Shown here: piece after piece, positions 16,031 to 25,944 of the stretch
Numbering within the stretch: the first letter of the stretch is position 1
Layout: every line of letters starts with the position of its first letter
Assembly (NCBI RefSeq): GCF_030250645.1
Contig: NZ_JASSVS010000001.1
Span: 620,001 to 684,000 of the forward strand
Reading direction: 5' to 3'
Source: Marinobacter azerbaijanicus
GTDB lineage: Bacteria; Pseudomonadota; Gammaproteobacteria; Pseudomonadales; Oleiphilaceae
Length of the DNA: 64,000 nt
Made by a program: the position numbers and the translations under genes
Notes under the pieces: model-generated
What the model saw: only the letters and a program-made list of their open reading frames with translations
The model's database searches: none
Told to the model about the DNA's origin: nothing

Positions 16031-17169
16031 CAGCTCACCCCATCAACCAGACGCGGGCCGATGTCATCAAGCGCGAGCACTTCATCCGTCAGACCGGCCT
16101 TGGCCACAGCCATCGGCATACCGTAGATCACCGATGTTTTCTCATCCTGTGACCAGATATCAGAGCCACTCTGTTTCATGAGCCGGCAGCCCTCCTTGCC
16201 ATCCGCTCCCATGCCGGTGAGGATCACGCCCAGGGTCTTGCCCGGGAAACTGCGCGCCAGTGAGCCAAAGGTGACGTCCACACAAGGCTTGTAGTTAAGG
16301 CGGTCATCCCCGGGGAGAATACGCACCCTGCCCTGACCGCCCCGGTTCTCTATCATCATCTGCTTGCCGCCTGGCGCCAGCAGTGCCAGACCCGGTTTCA
16401 GGATGTCGCCATCGGCAGCCTGGCGAACCTCGATCTGACAGAGCTTGTTCAACCTTTCTGCGAACGCCGGGGTGAAACTCGCGGGCATATGCTGAACCAG
16501 GACCAACGGGGCGGGAAAACCAGCCGGCAATGCCGTCAAGACCCGTTGCAGCGCCACCGGTCCACCGGTGGATGTTCCGATGGCAACCACACTGTAGTGC
16601 TTTGCCGTTACGCGGCGGGAAGTATGCCTGGTCGGCGCTTGCGGCTCTGGTGCCGGCCGCGGGACATCCCGGGCACGCTCTGGCTGCGGCCTGCCGTGCG
16701 TGGTGCGTTTTTCTGCAGACGGTGCCGGTGCCGATGATGGCGCAGTCGAAGCTGCGGGCTTTGCCCCGGGCCGGCTGCCCGCCACATCCAGTATACGATC
16801 GATCAGAATCTTCTGGAGTTGGCTGGAGTCCCTGGCAATCTCCTCGAAATTCTTGGGCAGGAAATCAACAGCACCGGCCTCAAGGGCATCCAGTGTGACC
16901 CGTGCGCCTTCGTAGGTCAGGGATGAAAACATCAGTACCGGAGTGGGAGACCGCTTCATGATCTCGCGGACGGCAGTGATGCCATCCATCACGGGCATCT
17001 CGTAGTCCATGGTGATGACGTCGGGCCGCAGTCTTTCAGCGAGCTCCACTCCCTCGCGACCGTTTGTGGCAACGCCCACAACCTTGATCTGGCCGGACGC
17101 GGTCAGAATTTCCGTCAGTCGCTTGCGGAAGAAACCTGAATCATCAACGACCAGGACAGAAACCGTCAT
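16030..17169 (-). CDS. cheB: CheB, chemoreceptor methylesterase
   Basis: 379 aa. The receiver domain (about 1-120) has VLVVDDS and the phosphoacceptor aspartate in ITMDYEMPVMDG. A Pro/Ala-rich linker (about 125-185) is longer than in E. coli. The methylesterase domain has the catalytic serine in GTSTGGP, histidine in VQHMP and aspartate in TGMGADG. It removes methyl groups from receptors after phosphorylation by CheA. It lies 36 bp after cheA. Confidence 0.96.
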   Translation of the reverse strand: MTVSVLVVDDSGFFRKRLTEILTASGQIKVVGVATNGREGVELAERLRPDVITMDYEMPVMDGITAVREIMKRSPTPVLMFSSLTYEGARVTLDALEAGAVDFLPKNFEEIARDSSQLQKILIDRILDVAGSRPGAKPAASTAPSSAPAPSAEKRTTHGRPQPERARDVPRPAPEPQAPTRHTSRRVTAKHYSVVAIGTSTGGPVALQRVLTALPAGFPAPLVLVQHMPASFTPAFAERLNKLCQIEVRQAADGDILKPGLALLAPGGKQMMIENRGGQGRVRILPGDDRLNYKPCVDVTFGSLARSFPGKTLGVILTGMGADGKEGCRLMKQSGSDIWSQDEKTSVIYGMPMAVAKAGLTDEVLALDDIGPRLVDGVS

Positions 17170-17205
17170 CCATTTCTCCTAAACCCCGGGCCCTGCCAAA
17201 AAGTG

Positions 17206-19374
17206 TCAGCCGTAATTCTGCAGCAGGCTTGGAACGTCAATTATGAGTGCAATGCGGCCATCACCCGTGATGGTTGCCCCCGCCATGCCCGGAGTTCCCT
17301 GCAGGGCGCGGCCGAGCGGCTTGATCACCACCTCCTCCTGGCCGACCAGCTGGTCGACCACGAAGCCGACACGACGGGTGCCCATGGCAACAATCACTAC
17401 GTGGGCATTCTCGGGTTCCGGCTCTCCCGCCGCTCCCTTGACCAGCCAACGCTTGATATGGAACAGCGGAAAAACCTTGTCACGAACAACGATGCATTCA
17501 CGACCGTCCACAATATTCTTTTTGCTCAAGTCGAGATGGAAAATCTCCACCACATTCACCAGCGGCAAGGCGAAGGACTGATCCCCGAGCATGATCATCA
17601 GAGTGGGCATGATGGCCAGCGTCAGCGGCACCTTGATGACAATGCGCGAGCCTTTGCCCAGTTCGGACTCAACGTTCAATTGACCGTTGAGCTGGCCAAT
17701 CTTGGTCTTGACCACATCCATTCCCACGCCACGACCGGAGACATCGGAAATCTGGTCCTTGGTGGAAAACCCGGCAGCGAAGATCAGGTTGTAGCATTCC
17801 GAATTGGTCAGACGGTCGGCAGCATCCTGGTCGTAAATGCCCTTTTCCACCGCCTTTCGGCGAAGCACATCCGGGTCCATACCGGCACCATCGTCCTCGA
17901 TGGACAACAGGATATGGTCACCTTCCTGCTCCGCGGAAAGGGTCACCGTGCCCTGGCGGGGCTTGCCTGCTTTCTCGCGGACCTCCGGCGCCTCTATACC
18001 GTGATCAACCGAGTTGCGGACCAGGTGAACGAGCGGGTCCGACAGTGCTTCCACCAGGTTCTTGTCGAGGTCGGTATCTTCGCCGTGCATCTCGAGACTG
18101 ATTTCTTTCTTGAGACTCCGAGCCAGGTCACGAACGACCCGAGGAAAGCGGCCAAATACTTTCTTGATTGGCTGCATCCGGGTTGCCATTACCGCAGACT
18201 GGAGGTCAGTGGTGACGACATCAAGATTGGAAACGGCCTTGTGCATGTGCTCGTCTTCGCTCTGCGCACCCAGGCGTTGCAGGCGGTTACGCACCAGTAC
18301 CAGCTCACCCACCATGTTCATGATGTCATCAAGGCGCTTGGTGTCCACCCGTACCGAGGTCTCGGCCACCGGCGCATTAGCGTCACGAGCGGGCATTGCA
18401 GGCGCGGTGGACGTTGCGCCGCCCTTGCCTTCAGGCGCCCTTTTTTCTGTTTTGCCCGCCGGCTCAACCGGCTTGTCGGCTTTGGTGCCGGAAGGTTCCG
18501 GCTCCGGTTGCCCTGCGGCAGACGCTGACGACTCCCTGGCGGAATCCGCCGTGGGGCTGCCACCCTTGCCATGCAGATCGTCCAGCAGCTTTTCGAACTC
18601 GTCATCCGAAATCAGGTCATCACCAGTCTTCTGGTCATCGGCCCTGTTGCTGTCTCCGCCGCCCACGGCAGCACCCTGCTTGTCGTTACCTGCCTTATCA
18701 GTTTCAGGCGGGCCCGAAAACTGGCCCTTACCGTGCAACTGATCCAGCAGAGCCTCAAATTCATCATCGGAGATTTCGTCGTCGCCGGCGCCGTTGCTTT
18801 CGTCAGAGGCCGGTTTGTTGCCGGCGTTCGGCGCCGGCGCACTCTTTTTCTCGTCTTGCAGGGCATCCAGAAGCTGTTCGAACTCGTCATCAGTGATATC
18901 ACCGCCATCCTCGTCCGGGCTTCCCTCGTCGGCGGTTCTTTCCTCCCGCTGACCCACGGCGGCGCTCGTCTCCGGGGCTTGCCCGGCAGGCTTGGCCAGC
19001 GCGTCCAGTGCGGCAATCAGTTCGTCCGGTGCAGGAGTGGGTTCCTCGTGGTGACGAACCTGTTCAAACATGGCATTGACATGGTCCAGAGCTTCCAGCA
19101 CCACGTCCATCAGCTCAGAGTCCACCTTGCGCTTGTGATTGCGCAGGATGTCGAACACGTTCTCGGCGGAATGACAGCAGTTGACCAGGGCATCCAGCTG
19201 AAGGAACCCGGCACCACCTTTTACGGTGTGGAAGCCACGGAAAATGGCGTTGAGCAGATCACTGTCATCCGGATGTTGCTCAAGATCGACCAGTTGCTCG
19301 GACAGCTTTTCGAGTATCTCGCCTGCTTCAACAAGGAAGTCCTGCAGGATCTCTTCATCGGCATCAAACGCCAT
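17206..19374 (-). CDS. cheA: CheA, chemotaxis histidine kinase
   Basis: 722 aa. The Hpt domain (about 1-120) carries His49 in FHTVKGGAGF. A long acidic linker (about 120-335) holds three copies of a motif like SDDEFExLLDxLxGKG (about 160-172, 201-217, 255-271). Then come the dimerisation domain (about 338-400), the HATPase domain with N box HLVRNSVDHGIE and G boxes DDGAGM and GRGVGMD, and a C-terminal CheW-like domain. It phosphorylates CheY and CheB. It lies 17 bp after cheZ. Confidence 0.97.
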   Translation of the reverse strand: MAFDADEEILQDFLVEAGEILEKLSEQLVDLEQHPDDSDLLNAIFRGFHTVKGGAGFLQLDALVNCCHSAENVFDILRNHKRKVDSELMDVVLEALDHVNAMFEQVRHHEEPTPAPDELIAALDALAKPAGQAPETSAAVGQREERTADEGSPDEDGGDITDDEFEQLLDALQDEKKSAPAPNAGNKPASDESNGAGDDEISDDEFEALLDQLHGKGQFSGPPETDKAGNDKQGAAVGGGDSNRADDQKTGDDLISDDEFEKLLDDLHGKGGSPTADSARESSASAAGQPEPEPSGTKADKPVEPAGKTEKRAPEGKGGATSTAPAMPARDANAPVAETSVRVDTKRLDDIMNMVGELVLVRNRLQRLGAQSEDEHMHKAVSNLDVVTTDLQSAVMATRMQPIKKVFGRFPRVVRDLARSLKKEISLEMHGEDTDLDKNLVEALSDPLVHLVRNSVDHGIEAPEVREKAGKPRQGTVTLSAEQEGDHILLSIEDDGAGMDPDVLRRKAVEKGIYDQDAADRLTNSECYNLIFAAGFSTKDQISDVSGRGVGMDVVKTKIGQLNGQLNVESELGKGSRIVIKVPLTLAIMPTLMIMLGDQSFALPLVNVVEIFHLDLSKKNIVDGRECIVVRDKVFPLFHIKRWLVKGAAGEPEPENAHVVIVAMGTRRVGFVVDQLVGQEEVVIKPLGRALQGTPGMAGATITGDGRIALIIDVPSLLQNYG

Positions 19375-19391
19375 GGGTTACCCTCTTTTGC

Positions 19392-20180
19392 TCAGAAACC
19401 GAGACTGGACAGAAGATCATCAACATCGTCCTGGCCCGATACAACATCTGCACGTTCTTCGGCCTTGATTTGTGGCCCGACACCCTGCTCCGCGGATTCT
19501 TTTTCCTTTTCTTCAAGCTCGTGCACGGTACCTGTCATCTGGTCAACGTGGCTGGCCATCACCACCAGATTCAACAGGTGCTCCTCCACCTCCTTGACCA
19601 GCGTGGTGACCTTCTGGATAACCTGACCGGTGAGGTCCTGAAAATCCTGAGCCAGCAGTATTTCCGACAGGTTGTCGTACATGGCGCCAGCGTCTGTATT
19701 CAGGCTGACAAAAAAAGTATCTATACGGGCATAAAGTTCACGGAACTCTGCGGGAGCCATCTCGCGGCGGCGAAGTCTTTGCCACTCATCCCGGAGCTCT
19801 GCCGCCTCATCACGAATGGCGCTGGCCCTGGGCATTGCTTCTTCCACCAGGTCCATGGTCCGGTTTGCGGCCTTTCCGGTCATCTGGACAACGTATTCCA
19901 GACGGTCCGATGCGTCGGTCATCTTTGACAGCGCCTCGGACTGTTCGGCATTACGCGGATCAATCTGGAAGTTGCGGATGGCCTCGTGGAGGCTGCGGGT
20001 CAGCCGACCTACTTCCCGGTACAGACTCTGATCCCTTACCTCGCTCAGTTCATTGATCAGGGTCATGGCCCGGGCATATTCCCCGGCATTAACCTGCTCA
20101 ACGAGCTCGGCAGCCTGAGTGCGGAGTTTTTCCGTAACCTCGGGGTCGAGACCCTGTTCGTTCCTGTTACTTTTGCTCAT
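19392..20180 (-). CDS. cheZ: CheZ, CheY-P phosphatase
   Basis: 262 aa, mostly helical. The catalytic motif AQDFQDLTGQVIQK is at about 177-190, with Asp182 and Gln186 equivalent to the Asp/Gln pair of E. coli CheZ. The C-terminus DDVDDLLSSLGF is the CheY-binding tail after a flexible linker. It dephosphorylates CheY-P. It lies between cheY (21 bp) and cheA (17 bp). Confidence 0.96.
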   Translation of the reverse strand: MSKSNRNEQGLDPEVTEKLRTQAAELVEQVNAGEYARAMTLINELSEVRDQSLYREVGRLTRSLHEAIRNFQIDPRNAEQSEALSKMTDASDRLEYVVQMTGKAANRTMDLVEEAMPRASAIRDEAAELRDEWQRLRRREMAPAEFRELYARIDTFFVSLNTDAGAMYDNLSEILLAQDFQDLTGQVIQKVTTLVKEVEEHLLNLVVMASHVDQMTGTVHELEEKEKESAEQGVGPQIKAEERADVVSGQDDVDDLLSSLGF

Positions 20181-20201
20181 GGGAGCCCGTCCGACCTCTG
20201 G

Positions 20202-20585
20202 TTACTGGATTCGCTCGAAGATCTTCTCAATCTTCTCCTTGAGTACTGCGGCAGTGAACGGCTTGACCACATAACCGTTCACGCCTGCCTGGGCAGCAGC
20301 GACAATCTGGTCGCGCTTTGCCTCGGCAGTCACCATCAACACCGGCAGGGTCTTGAGGTTCTCATCCGCCCTGACCTCCTTGAGCAGGTCCAGCCCTGAC
20401 ATGCCGGGCATGTTCCAGTCTGTCACCAGAAAATCGTATTTACCGCTTCGGAGCATTGGCAGTGCGGTATTGCCGTCGTCCGCTTCGTCGGTATTGGTAA
20501 AGCCGAGATCACGAAGCAGGTTCTTGATGATCCGTCGCATGGTGGAGAAGTCATCCACGATCAGGATTTTCATATTCTTGTCCAA
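20202..20585 (-). CDS. cheY: CheY, chemotaxis response regulator (TTG start)
   Basis: 127 aa single receiver domain. Acidic pair Asp11/Asp12 ([10 protein letters not shown]), phosphoacceptor Asp56 ([12 protein letters not shown]), threonine in MVTAEAKR and a lysine in VVKPFT are all present. CheY-P binds FliM (whose N-terminal peptide is encoded at 33257-34258) to switch motor rotation. A TTG start at 20585 is chosen because GGAGG lies 5 nt upstream of it. The ATG at 20573 (MKILIVDD) is 17 nt from that site. If the ATG is used the protein is 123 aa, which is also plausible. Confidence 0.95.
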   Translation of the reverse strand: MDKNMKILIVDDFSTMRRIIKNLLRDLGFTNTDEADDGNTALPMLRSGKYDFLVTDWNMPGMSGLDLLKEVRADENLKTLPVLMVTAEAKRDQIVAAAQAGVNGYVVKPFTAAVLKEKIEKIFERIQ

Positions 20586-20665
20586 TGGGACCTCCAGTTT
20601 AAAACGCCCGGAATTCGTTTTAGGCTTCCGGCTTCCAGTCTAGCAAGCCGGCAGAATAACCGCTT

Positions 20666-20693
20666 ATTGTGTTGCCTTTCGCCCAGTTGTAAA
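20666..20693 (-). promoter_or_regulatory. Possible sigma-70-type promoter before cheY
   Basis: On the minus strand TTTACA (20693-20688), 16 bp, CACAAT (20671-20666) stands in the 178-bp gap between fliA and cheY. The match is moderate (5/6 and 4/6). A 7-bp stem (CCGGCTT/AAGCCGG) follows in the leader at 20628-20651. No sigma-54 or FliA consensus was found in this gap. Confidence 0.3.
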
Positions 20694-20763
20694 GCGCCGG
20701 TTACCAAAAGGCTACAGTAAAGAATGCTTTGCAACGCTACGCCCGGTCACTGGGCAACGGCGC

Positions 20764-21495
20764 TCACTGCTTCCAGTCGGAAAGCCGCCCCCGCAGGCGG
20801 AGCGCTGCCTGGCTGTGAATCTGGCTGACGCGGCTTTCACTGACGCCCAGAACAGCGCCGATCTCCTTCAGATTCAACTCTTCCTGGTAGTACAGGCTCA
20901 ACACCAGTTTTTCCCGTTCCGGCAGATCACCAATGGCCTGGGCCAGACTCTTCCGGAAGTTGTCGGATGAGAGCCCCTCCAGTGGATTATCGCTGGTTTC
21001 TACTTCTGCTATCGGCAGCTCTCCGGATTCATTGAGCTCATCGAGACTAAAAAGTCTGCCGCTATTGGCATCGCTCAGCGAGGAATGGTATTCATCAAGG
21101 CCAAGGCCGAGCTCCTCGGCGACTTCCCAGTCCAGGGCTTCGCGACCCAGACGGTCCTCAACAGCCTTGATGGCCTTGGCAATTCGGCGGGAGTTTCTAT
21201 GAACGGAGCGGGGAACCCAGTCACCCTTGCGGATCTCATCCACCATCGCTCCGCGGATCCGGATACCGGCGTAGGTTTCAAAGGTAGCCCCCTTCGTGGA
21301 GCTGTAGCGCTGGGCCGCTTCCAGAAGGCCGATCATGCCCGCCTGCATCAGATCCTCCAACTGGACCGAAGCTGGCAAACGAGCCATAAGATGAAGCGCT
21401 ATTTTCTTGACCAGCGGAGCCTGTTCCTCAACAAGTTGAGAGGGCCCCTGGGTGCCGGTTCGATGGTAGATTCCAAGTTCTTTCGCCAATGTCAT
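20764..21495 (-). CDS. fliA: FliA, flagellar sigma factor sigma-28
   Basis: 243 aa. Region 2 has LEDLMQAGMIGLLEAAQRY and GAMVDEIRKGDWVPRS; region 4 carries the helix-turn-helix LNLKEIGAVLGVSESRVSQIHSQAALRLR near the C-terminus. FliA directs late flagellar and chemotaxis genes and is held by FlgM, not in the window. It lies 30 bp after fleN and precedes cheY, the order known in pseudomonads. A FliA-type promoter is found at 14337-14363. Confidence 0.97.
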   Translation of the reverse strand: MTLAKELGIYHRTGTQGPSQLVEEQAPLVKKIALHLMARLPASVQLEDLMQAGMIGLLEAAQRYSSTKGATFETYAGIRIRGAMVDEIRKGDWVPRSVHRNSRRIAKAIKAVEDRLGREALDWEVAEELGLGLDEYHSSLSDANSGRLFSLDELNESGELPIAEVETSDNPLEGLSSDNFRKSLAQAIGDLPEREKLVLSLYYQEELNLKEIGAVLGVSESRVSQIHSQAALRLRGRLSDWKQ

Positions 21496-21525
21496 GTATC
21501 CGGCTTTTCAGTGACAGGATCAAAA

Positions 21526-22338
21526 TCAGACTTCGACGAGCCGCTCCACAAAAAATTCCAGGTGCCCCCGCGGAGACTGTGGCAGTGGCCAGCTGTCAAC
21601 TTTTTCCGCCAGGCTCTTGATGGCAAGTGATGCCTTGGCACGGGGATAGGCATCCAGCACGGCGCGCTGGCGCTGGACCGCCTTTTTCACGGCCTCGTCG
21701 TAAGGCACTATACCCACATATTGTAGTGCTACATCCAGAAACCGCTCGGTGACTCTGGTCAGTTTTTCGAAAAGGTGGCGGCCTTCCTGCTCATTACGCA
21801 CCTGGTTCGCCAGAATACGGAAGCGGTTGGTGCCATAATCACGATTCATCAACTTGATCAGTGCGTAAGCGTCTGTGATAGAGGTAGGCTCATCGCACAC
21901 GACCAGCAAAATTTCCTGTGAGGCACGGAGGAAGCTGACCACAGACTCGGAGATACCAGCTGCCGTATCCACAATCAGGACATCGATCTGGTCGCCCAGT
22001 TCACTGAAGGCATTGATCAGGCCGGCGTGCTCGAGAGACGATAGCTGGGTCATGCGCTGGGTACCGGAGGAGGCCGGCACAATCTTGATTCCGCCCGGAC
22101 CATTGACCAGCACATCGCGCAGATCGCATTCGCCCGAAATAACATCCTGAATGTTACGGTTGGCGGTAATCCCCAGCAATACGTCGATATTGCCGAGGCC
22201 GAGATCGGCATCAAGCAGAACGACGCGCCGTCCCTTCTGCGAAAGGGCAATACCCAGGTTCACCGCAACGTTACTTTTGCCAACGCCACCTTTCCCGCCG
22301 GAAACCGCAATCACCTGTACCGGATGTGGTTTGCTCAT
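21526..22338 (-). CDS. fleN: FleN/FlhG, MinD-like ATPase controlling flagellar number
   Basis: 270 aa. The deviant Walker A VSGGKGGVGKSN is at about 13-24, with DADLGLGNIDVLLG and LIVDTAAG following the MinD/ParA pattern, and a C-terminal amphipathic stretch. FleN antagonises FleQ and restrains flagellar number, opposite in action to FlhF. It sits between flhF (43 bp upstream) and fliA (30 bp downstream). Confidence 0.96.
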   Translation of the reverse strand: MSKPHPVQVIAVSGGKGGVGKSNVAVNLGIALSQKGRRVVLLDADLGLGNIDVLLGITANRNIQDVISGECDLRDVLVNGPGGIKIVPASSGTQRMTQLSSLEHAGLINAFSELGDQIDVLIVDTAAGISESVVSFLRASQEILLVVCDEPTSITDAYALIKLMNRDYGTNRFRILANQVRNEQEGRHLFEKLTRVTERFLDVALQYVGIVPYDEAVKKAVQRQRAVLDAYPRAKASLAIKSLAEKVDSWPLPQSPRGHLEFFVERLVEV

Positions 22339-22381
22339 ACTGACTCTGATCTCTTGCCACGTTTAACCGCAGGCTCTGTTG

Positions 22382-23686
22382 TTATGAAACAGCGACTGCC
22401 TCTTGCTGCTGGAGTTTTTTAAGCCTTTCCACGGCCAGCCGCACCAGCGGAATGGATTCGGCGTGGTGCAGGTCTTCGGGGATTTTCTGTCCGTCAGTGT
22501 AGTAGGCCACCGGCAATCCCGTTTCCATGACAAATCCCAGCGATTCTCCCAGGGTCAGCGCTTCGTCGATTTTGGTCATCACACAGCCCGTGAGATTTGC
22601 CATCTTATAGCAATGCCAGACGGATTTCATGATGCGCGGCTGACTGGTTGCGGAAACCACAAGGTGGGTGCGAATCCGGTGATGGCTGCGAGCCAGTTCC
22701 GTCAGTTGCTCCTCATACCCCTTGTCGGTACTGGTAAGGCCAGCAGTGTCAATCAGCACAAGGTGACGGTCTGATAACTCGTCCAGTATATCATCCAGAG
22801 AATGAGTCTCGTCGACCACCCTTACCGGCACATTCAGGATACGTCCGAATACGAACAACTGCTCATGGGCTGCCACCCGGTAACGGTCGGTAGTGACCAG
22901 CGCCAGGGAATCGGCACCGTGACGCAACACATAATGGGCGGCAAGCTTGCCTATGGTGGTGGTTTTTCCAGAGCCGGTAGGCCCCACCAAGGCATAAACA
23001 CCGCCCTCTTCCGCCCATTCGGCGCGGGCGGTTTTTACGCCGGCAGCCAGCATTTTCAAGGATTGCTTCCAGCCATCCTCAAGACGTCCGGCACGGTGAC
23101 GACGGGACAGGGAGCCCGCGAGCTCATGGCCCAGACCAAACTCCTGTAACCGTTCTGCCAAACGTTGCTGAACCGCATTCACGGCCGTTTTTTCGGGCTG
23201 GGAGCCACGATTGGCGCTGACCAGGTCCCTCAGAGAACTGATTTCCGCACGCATCTGTGCCAGTTCGCCGGAATAGTCAGACCCCGAGCTGACAGGGTCT
23301 TCCAGCGCCATTTCACTGCCGCCAAAAACTTTGTCGGCCAGACTGGGGCCAGCATCGATCGGATTTGCACCATTATTCCGACTACCCGACACCGAGCGCT
23401 TTTCCCGTACTTCGCGGATGCGCTCACGGGAACGGCCAAGCTCATCCTCCAGGCGGCGATGTTGTTCCGCCTGCAGCTCCGCCAGCCGGGAGCCGTTGGT
23501 CGACTCTCCCACCGAACTTCCCAGGCGCTGACGCGCCATATTTTCGTCATAATCCAGTGCAGTCACAATTTCGACGCCACCATCCACGCGGCGGTTGGAC
23601 AGAATCACCGCCTCAGGGCCCATCTGCTCGCGCACCTGGCGCAGCGCCTCTGCCATACTCTGGGCAAAAAACCGTTTTACTTTCAT
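22382..23686 (-). CDS. flhF: FlhF, SRP-like GTPase for polar flagellum placement
   Basis: 434 aa. A basic N-terminal region (KVKRFFAQSMAEALRQVRE), a charged middle (about 75-200), and an SRP-type GTPase domain with G1 VGPTGSGKTTTIGKLA, VTTDRYRVAA, G3 LIDTAGL and G4 MTKIDE. FlhF is recruited to the cell pole and marks the site of flagellar assembly. It follows flhA by 60 bp. Confidence 0.97.
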   Translation of the reverse strand: MKVKRFFAQSMAEALRQVREQMGPEAVILSNRRVDGGVEIVTALDYDENMARQRLGSSVGESTNGSRLAELQAEQHRRLEDELGRSRERIREVREKRSVSGSRNNGANPIDAGPSLADKVFGGSEMALEDPVSSGSDYSGELAQMRAEISSLRDLVSANRGSQPEKTAVNAVQQRLAERLQEFGLGHELAGSLSRRHRAGRLEDGWKQSLKMLAAGVKTARAEWAEEGGVYALVGPTGSGKTTTIGKLAAHYVLRHGADSLALVTTDRYRVAAHEQLFVFGRILNVPVRVVDETHSLDDILDELSDRHLVLIDTAGLTSTDKGYEEQLTELARSHHRIRTHLVVSATSQPRIMKSVWHCYKMANLTGCVMTKIDEALTLGESLGFVMETGLPVAYYTDGQKIPEDLHHAESIPLVRLAVERLKKLQQQEAVAVS

Positions 23687-23746
23687 GATGACTCTTCCTC
23701 CCCGGTCAGCGCTTTCCGGCGCCTTCCGCCTTGCCAGCCGCGACCT

Positions 23747-25915
23747 TTACTGGCCTACGGATGCCACAATGGTGATCTGTTTGTTATCCGGAATCTCCTG
23801 GTAGGACAACACGTGCAACCGCTCTACCCCGAAACTTGCAAATTTCGCCAACACCGGTCGCAGTGGCCCGGACACCAGCAGAATCGCCGGCTTGCCCATC
23901 ATCTCCTGGCGCTGAACGCTGTCCTGGAGAGAGCGTTGGAGCTTCTCGACCATATTCGGCTCCAGTACCAGCCCGATGTCTTCCTGACCGCCGGATTGTT
24001 GACTCTGCTGCATAGACTTAAGCAATAACTGTTCCAGGTCAGGATCAAGTGTAATAACAGGGATTTCGGAGTCATTGCCACAAATACTCTGAACGATCAT
24101 CCGGCGCAGTGACTGGCGGGCAACCGTCGTCAGCAATTTCGGATCCTGGCTTTTCGGATGCACATTCACAATGGCTTCGGCAATGGAGCGCATATCGCGG
24201 ATCGGCACTTCTTCCTTCAGCAGATTCTGAAGCACCTTCAGCAACAGACTGATGGAAATGGTGGTGGGCACCAGCTCTTCCGCCAGCTTCGGAGATACTT
24301 TCTCCAGCTGGTCAAGCCACTTCTGGACCTCCTCATGGCCCAGCAACTCATGGGCATGCTTCTGAAGGATCTGATTAAGGTGTGTTGCCACCACGGTGCT
24401 GGCATCCACCACCGTGTAACCGAGAGTCTGCGCCTGGTCTTTCTTGTCTGGCTCGATCCAACTGGCATCCAGGCCAAAGGCAGGGTCCTTGCCCTCAATG
24501 CCCTCGATCTTGCCAAACACCTGCCCGGGATCGATGGCCAGTTCCCGGTCCGGATGGATTTCGGCCTCGGCAATGGTGACGCCCATGAGGGTGATGCGGT
24601 ACACGTTGGGCATCAGATCAAGATTGTCGCGTATGTGGACCGAGGGCATCAGAAATCCGAGATCCTGCGAAAGCTTCTTGCGCACCCCCTTAATGCGGCT
24701 CAGCAGCTGCCCGCCTTGGGACTTGTCTACCAGGGGGATCAGCCGGTAACCCACTTCCAGACCCACAATATCCACCGTGGCCACATCATCCCAACCCAGC
24801 TCACGGGTCTCGCCCGGAGGAGGAAGCTGGGCTCCCTGGTCACCACCATCACCACCCGAGGTAATATCGCGGCCTGCAGGCCTTGCTCCGCCGCCCCTGA
24901 CCGGGAAAGCCCCCTCTTCCTCGACGGTCTGACGCTCCTGCTGCCAGATATACCACGCAATACCACCGGCAATGGCGCCAAGGCCAAGGAAGGCGACATG
25001 GGGCATACCCGGAATCAGACCGAGAATAACCAGAATCACCGCAGCAATGCCCAGCGCCTTGGGCGCATTGAACATCTGCTGAAGGATCTGCCCGCCCATG
25101 TCCTGGCTGGAGGTCACCCGTGTCACCATGATCGCTGCGGATGTAGACAACAGCAGTGACGGAATCTGGGCCACAAGGCCGTCACCGATGGTCAGTAGTG
25201 CGTAGTTCTGGGTAGCGGTGCCAAAATCCAGCCCGTGCTGCACCATGCCAATGGCGATGCCACCAATGAGGTTGATCGCCAGGATCAACAGGCCGGCGAC
25301 TGCATCGCCCTTGACGAACTTGCTGGCGCCATCCATGGAACCATAGAAATCCGCCTCCTGGGCAATTTCGGAGCGGCGGTGCTTGGCTTCGTCCTGGTTA
25401 ATCAGGCCGGCGTTGAGGTCCGCATCAATCGCCATCTGTTTGCCCGGCATGGCATCCAGGGTAAAACGCGCGCTGACCTCGGACACCCGGCCGGCGCCCT
25501 TGGTCACCACCAGGAAGTTGATAATCATCAGAATGGCGAACACCACCAGACCAACGGCATAGTTACCACCAATCAGCACCGCACCGAAGGATTCGATGAC
25601 CTTACCGGCGGCATCCCCGCCTTCATGGCCGTTGAGTAGCACGATCCGCGTGGAAGCCACGTTGAGTGCCAGCCTCAGCAAGGTGGCCACCAGCAGCACC
25701 GTGGGAAAGGATGCAAACTCCATGGGGCGCAGGGCGTATACACACACCAGAAGAATCACGATGGAGAGCGTGATATTGAAGGTAAAGAAAACGTCCAGCA
25801 TGAACGCAGGCATGGGCAGAATCATCATACCCAGAAGTCCCATCAACATGATGGGTACACCCAGATTGCCCCGCGTCAGGGATTTGACATTATTGAGGAC
25901 TAACGCTCGATCCAT
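23747..25915 (-). CDS. flhA: FlhA, flagellar export gate protein
   Basis: 722 aa. Residues about 1-330 contain eight membrane segments and the FHIPEP signature region (GVVIFAILMIINFLVVTKGAGR-like, read across about 122-145). The cytoplasmic domain (about 350-700) forms the nonameric docking ring for chaperone-substrate complexes. FlhA with FlhB, FliP, FliQ and FliR forms the export gate. It is the first gene of flhA-flhF-fleN-fliA, behind the sigma-54 promoter at 26000-26015. Confidence 0.97.
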   Translation of the reverse strand: MDRALVLNNVKSLTRGNLGVPIMLMGLLGMMILPMPAFMLDVFFTFNITLSIVILLVCVYALRPMEFASFPTVLLVATLLRLALNVASTRIVLLNGHEGGDAAGKVIESFGAVLIGGNYAVGLVVFAILMIINFLVVTKGAGRVSEVSARFTLDAMPGKQMAIDADLNAGLINQDEAKHRRSEIAQEADFYGSMDGASKFVKGDAVAGLLILAINLIGGIAIGMVQHGLDFGTATQNYALLTIGDGLVAQIPSLLLSTSAAIMVTRVTSSQDMGGQILQQMFNAPKALGIAAVILVILGLIPGMPHVAFLGLGAIAGGIAWYIWQQERQTVEEEGAFPVRGGGARPAGRDITSGGDGGDQGAQLPPPGETRELGWDDVATVDIVGLEVGYRLIPLVDKSQGGQLLSRIKGVRKKLSQDLGFLMPSVHIRDNLDLMPNVYRITLMGVTIAEAEIHPDRELAIDPGQVFGKIEGIEGKDPAFGLDASWIEPDKKDQAQTLGYTVVDASTVVATHLNQILQKHAHELLGHEEVQKWLDQLEKVSPKLAEELVPTTISISLLLKVLQNLLKEEVPIRDMRSIAEAIVNVHPKSQDPKLLTTVARQSLRRMIVQSICGNDSEIPVITLDPDLEQLLLKSMQQSQQSGGQEDIGLVLEPNMVEKLQRSLQDSVQRQEMMGKPAILLVSGPLRPVLAKFASFGVERLHVLSYQEIPDNKQITIVASVGQ

Positions 25916-25944
25916 GCCGGAACTTTCTCCGATAGCCGGTTAAC

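Noticed and set aside
17203..18528. Long plus-strand open frame (441 codons) opposite cheA
   Set aside because: It is antisense to a certain gene, has no ribosome binding site, and its translation is typical of a GC-rich shadow frame.
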